Below, in pieces: positions 5,751-7,034 of a stretch of 7,034 bases of DNA. The notes under the pieces are model-generated. The model saw only the letters and a list, made by a program, of their open reading frames with translations. It was not told where the DNA came from and did not search any database. Position 1 is the stretch's first letter. Each line of letters begins with the position of its first letter. Source of the stretch: Brevundimonas sp. UBA4609 (lineage in GTDB: Bacteria; Pseudomonadota; Alphaproteobacteria; Caulobacterales; Caulobacteraceae); assembly GCA_002386585.1 (NCBI GenBank), contig DGIZ01000203.1:935-7968 (forward strand). The letters run 5' to 3'. Made by a program: the position numbers and the translations under genes.

Positions 5751-6018
5751 GCTTTCGGCCGGTTCGCCTTGACTTGGCCGCTATTGAGGCCCATCTGCGC
5801 TGCATCGCACAATGCGGTGACCGGCGCGTTCCAGCGCGTGTTGGGCTTCCCTCCCCGGAAGGCCTGTCTGTCGAGCGGCCGGATCATTCGATTTCATACG
5901 TCGTCCATACACGCGGGGCGGCGCCCGTTCCCCGCCCGATCTTCGGGCAGGCGACGTGCGCCCCTAGTGAAGGCCTGGCTTGTCCAGCCGCGCGCGCCGC
6001 CGTTCGTGAAAGACAGAC
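5751..6018 (+). other. 268-bp non-coding leader/promoter region before the DEAD-box helicase
   Basis: I find no credible gene here; the open frames crossing it continue out of frame into the helicase gene and look like shadows. A -35-like TTGACT lies at 5769-5774, but I see no convincing -10 at the proper distance (CATCTG after 17 nt is weak). Several inverted repeats occur: CTTCC/GGAAG (5846-5850 with 5857-5861) and a compact cluster at 5898-5957. The length would suit a long 5' untranslated region. Confidence 0.5.
5898..5957 (+). promoter_or_regulatory. Possible structured 5' leader of the helicase mRNA
   Basis: ACGTCGTC (5898-5905) can pair with GGCGACGT (5950-5957), giving 8 pairs including one G-U. 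Inside it are two hairpins that cannot form together: GCGGGG/CCCCGC (5913-5918 with 5930-5935) and GCCCGA-TCT-TCGGGC (5934-5948), which share bases 5934-5935. A further option pairs GGGGCG (5915-5920) with CGCCCC (5959-5964). Alternative folds of this kind are seen in regulated leaders, but GC-rich DNA yields such pairings easily. I do not recognise a known riboswitch. Confidence 0.3.
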
Positions 6019-7034
6019 GTGAGCGACACCATCACCTTCGAATCCATGGGCCTGAACAAGGCTCTCCTGACCGCCCTGGCCGCGACCGGCTATGAGAAGC
6101 CGACGCCGATCCAGGCCAAATCCATTCCCGACGTCATGAAGGGCAAGGATCTGCTGGGCATCGCCCAGACCGGCACCGGCAAGACGGCGGCCTTCGCCCT
6201 GCCCATCCTGCATCGCCTGGCCGAGAACCGCGTGGCGCCCAAGCCGCGCACCACCCGCGCCCTGATCCTGAGCCCCACGCGCGAACTGGCGACCCAGATC
6301 GCCGACAGCTTCAAGCAATACGGCGCCCACCTGGGCTTCCGCGTGGCCGTCATCTTCGGCGGCGTGAAATACGGCCCGCAGGAACGCGCCCTGCAACAGG
6401 GTCTCGACGTCCTGGTCGCCGCCCCCGGCCGCCTGCTGGACCACCTGCAACAGAAGACGCTGGACCTGTCGCAGACGGAGATCTTCGTCTTGGACGAGGC
6501 CGACCAGATGCTGGACCTGGGCTTCATCAAGCCGATCCGCCAGATCGTCAGCCGCATCCCGGCCAAGCGCCAGAACCTGTTCTTCTCGGCCACCATGCCG
6601 TCGGAGATCGGCAAGCTGGCGGGCGAACTGCTGAAGGATCCGGTCAAGGTCCAGGTCACGCCGCAGGCCACCACGGTCGAGCGCATCAAGCAGTCGGTGA
6701 TCTGGGTCGAACAGGGCAAGAAGCGCGCCCTGCTGACCGAACTGTTCTCGGACCCCGCCTATACGCGCTGCCTGGTCTTCACCAAGACCAAGCACGGCGC
6801 CGACAAGGTCGCGGCCTATCTGGAGGCCGGCGGCGTCGAGGCCGGGGCCATCCACGGCAACAAGAGCCAGCCCCAGCGCGAGCGCGCGCTTGAGGCCTTC
6901 AAGAACGGCAAGCTGCGCGTCCTGGTCGCCACCGACATCGCCGCGCGCGGCATCGACGTGGACAAGGTCACCCACGTGGTGAACTTCGAACTGCCCTATG
7001 TGCCTGAAGCCTATGTCCACCGCATCGGCCGCAC
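6019..7034 (+). CDS. RhlE-like DEAD-box ATP-dependent RNA helicase (3' end outside window)
   Basis: The first 338 codons of an RNA helicase that uses ATP to unwind or remodel short RNA duplexes in the cytoplasm, probably in ribosome maturation, RNA decay or cold adaptation. Both RecA-like domains are visible: the Q motif with upstream Phe7 and GYEKPTPIQ (24-32), Walker A AQTGTGKT (49-56), PTREL (86-90), GG (114-115), APGR (135-138, where many relatives have TPGR), DEAD (159-162), SAT (190-192), LVFTKTK (252-258), ATDIAARGID (304-313) and HRIGR (334-338) at the edge. The frame is still open at 7034; only motif VI onward and the usual basic C-terminal tail are missing. The start is GTG at 6019, the first start codon after an in-frame TGA (6007-6009). 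The next, ATG at 6046, would remove Phe7 of the Q motif. The ribosome site is weak (GAAAGA). The RhlE assignment rests on the overall N-terminal pattern and is less certain than the DEAD-box call. Confidence 0.95.
   Translation, partial: MSDTITFESMGLNKALLTALAATGYEKPTPIQAKSIPDVMKGKDLLGIAQTGTGKTAAFALPILHRLAENRVAPKPRTTRALILSPTRELATQIADSFKQYGAHLGFRVAVIFGGVKYGPQERALQQGLDVLVAAPGRLLDHLQQKTLDLSQTEIFVLDEADQMLDLGFIKPIRQIVSRIPAKRQNLFFSATMPSEIGKLAGELLKDPVKVQVTPQATTVERIKQSVIWVEQGKKRALLTELFSDPAYTRCLVFTKTKHGADKVAAYLEAGGVEAGAIHGNKSQPQRERALEAFKNGKLRVLVATDIAARGIDVDKVTHVVNFELPYVPEAYVHRIGR

Noticed and set aside
5769..5797. TTGACT-N17-CATCTG as the helicase promoter
   Set aside because: The -35 is good but the -10 matches the consensus poorly; GCTGCATC (5799-5806) is a better -10 but is too far from the -35. 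Kept only as a remark.
5769..6095. Plus-strand open frame crossing the helicase leader
   Set aside because: It overlaps the helicase N-terminus out of frame, has no ribosome site, and its composition (Arg/Pro-rich) is that of random GC-rich sequence.
5884..7020. A 378-codon minus-strand open frame antisense to the helicase
   Set aside because: The plus strand carries all DEAD-box motifs in order. The antisense protein is Asp/Gly/Leu/Gln-rich with no domain I recognise.

Overview
This is a high-GC window, strongly GC-biased at third codon positions. It looks like chromosomal DNA from an alphaproteobacterium, most likely Caulobacteraceae (Brevundimonas or Caulobacter type). That placement is inferred from protein style, from promoter-like sequences resembling the Caulobacter housekeeping sigma consensus, and from several genes with weak or no Shine-Dalgarno sequence. 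I see no insertion sequence, prophage, CRISPR array, tRNA or rRNA. The genes look like ordinary core or near-core genes.

Layout. The left half is on the minus strand. Reading in the direction of transcription, it holds an exported alpha/beta hydrolase (2886-3824, TTG start), a class I SAM-dependent methyltransferase (2269-2889) that overlaps it by ATGA, a 188-bp intergenic gap, and a class A penicillin-binding protein (26-2074). Most of that gap is a 118-bp inverted pair of palindromic repeat elements (2105-2222). The right half is on the plus strand: a Rieske non-heme iron oxygenase (3924-5039), a DUF1345 membrane protein (5100-5750), a 268-bp leader region, and an RhlE-like DEAD-box RNA helicase (from 6019) that runs off the right edge. 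The hydrolase and the oxygenase diverge from a 99-bp shared promoter region.

How the genes may relate. The hydrolase and methyltransferase form a translationally coupled pair. The penicillin-binding protein builds periplasmic peptidoglycan and is probably a separate unit. The oxygenase has no ferredoxin or reductase partner in view, so it must take electrons from elsewhere. The helicase probably works in RNA remodelling or decay. Nothing visible ties all six genes into one pathway.

The best leads for a second look are non-coding: the inverted palindrome pair at 2105-2222, the possible leaderless promoter of the oxygenase, and the foldable leader before the helicase gene. I do not see convincing evidence of a new multi-gene system.
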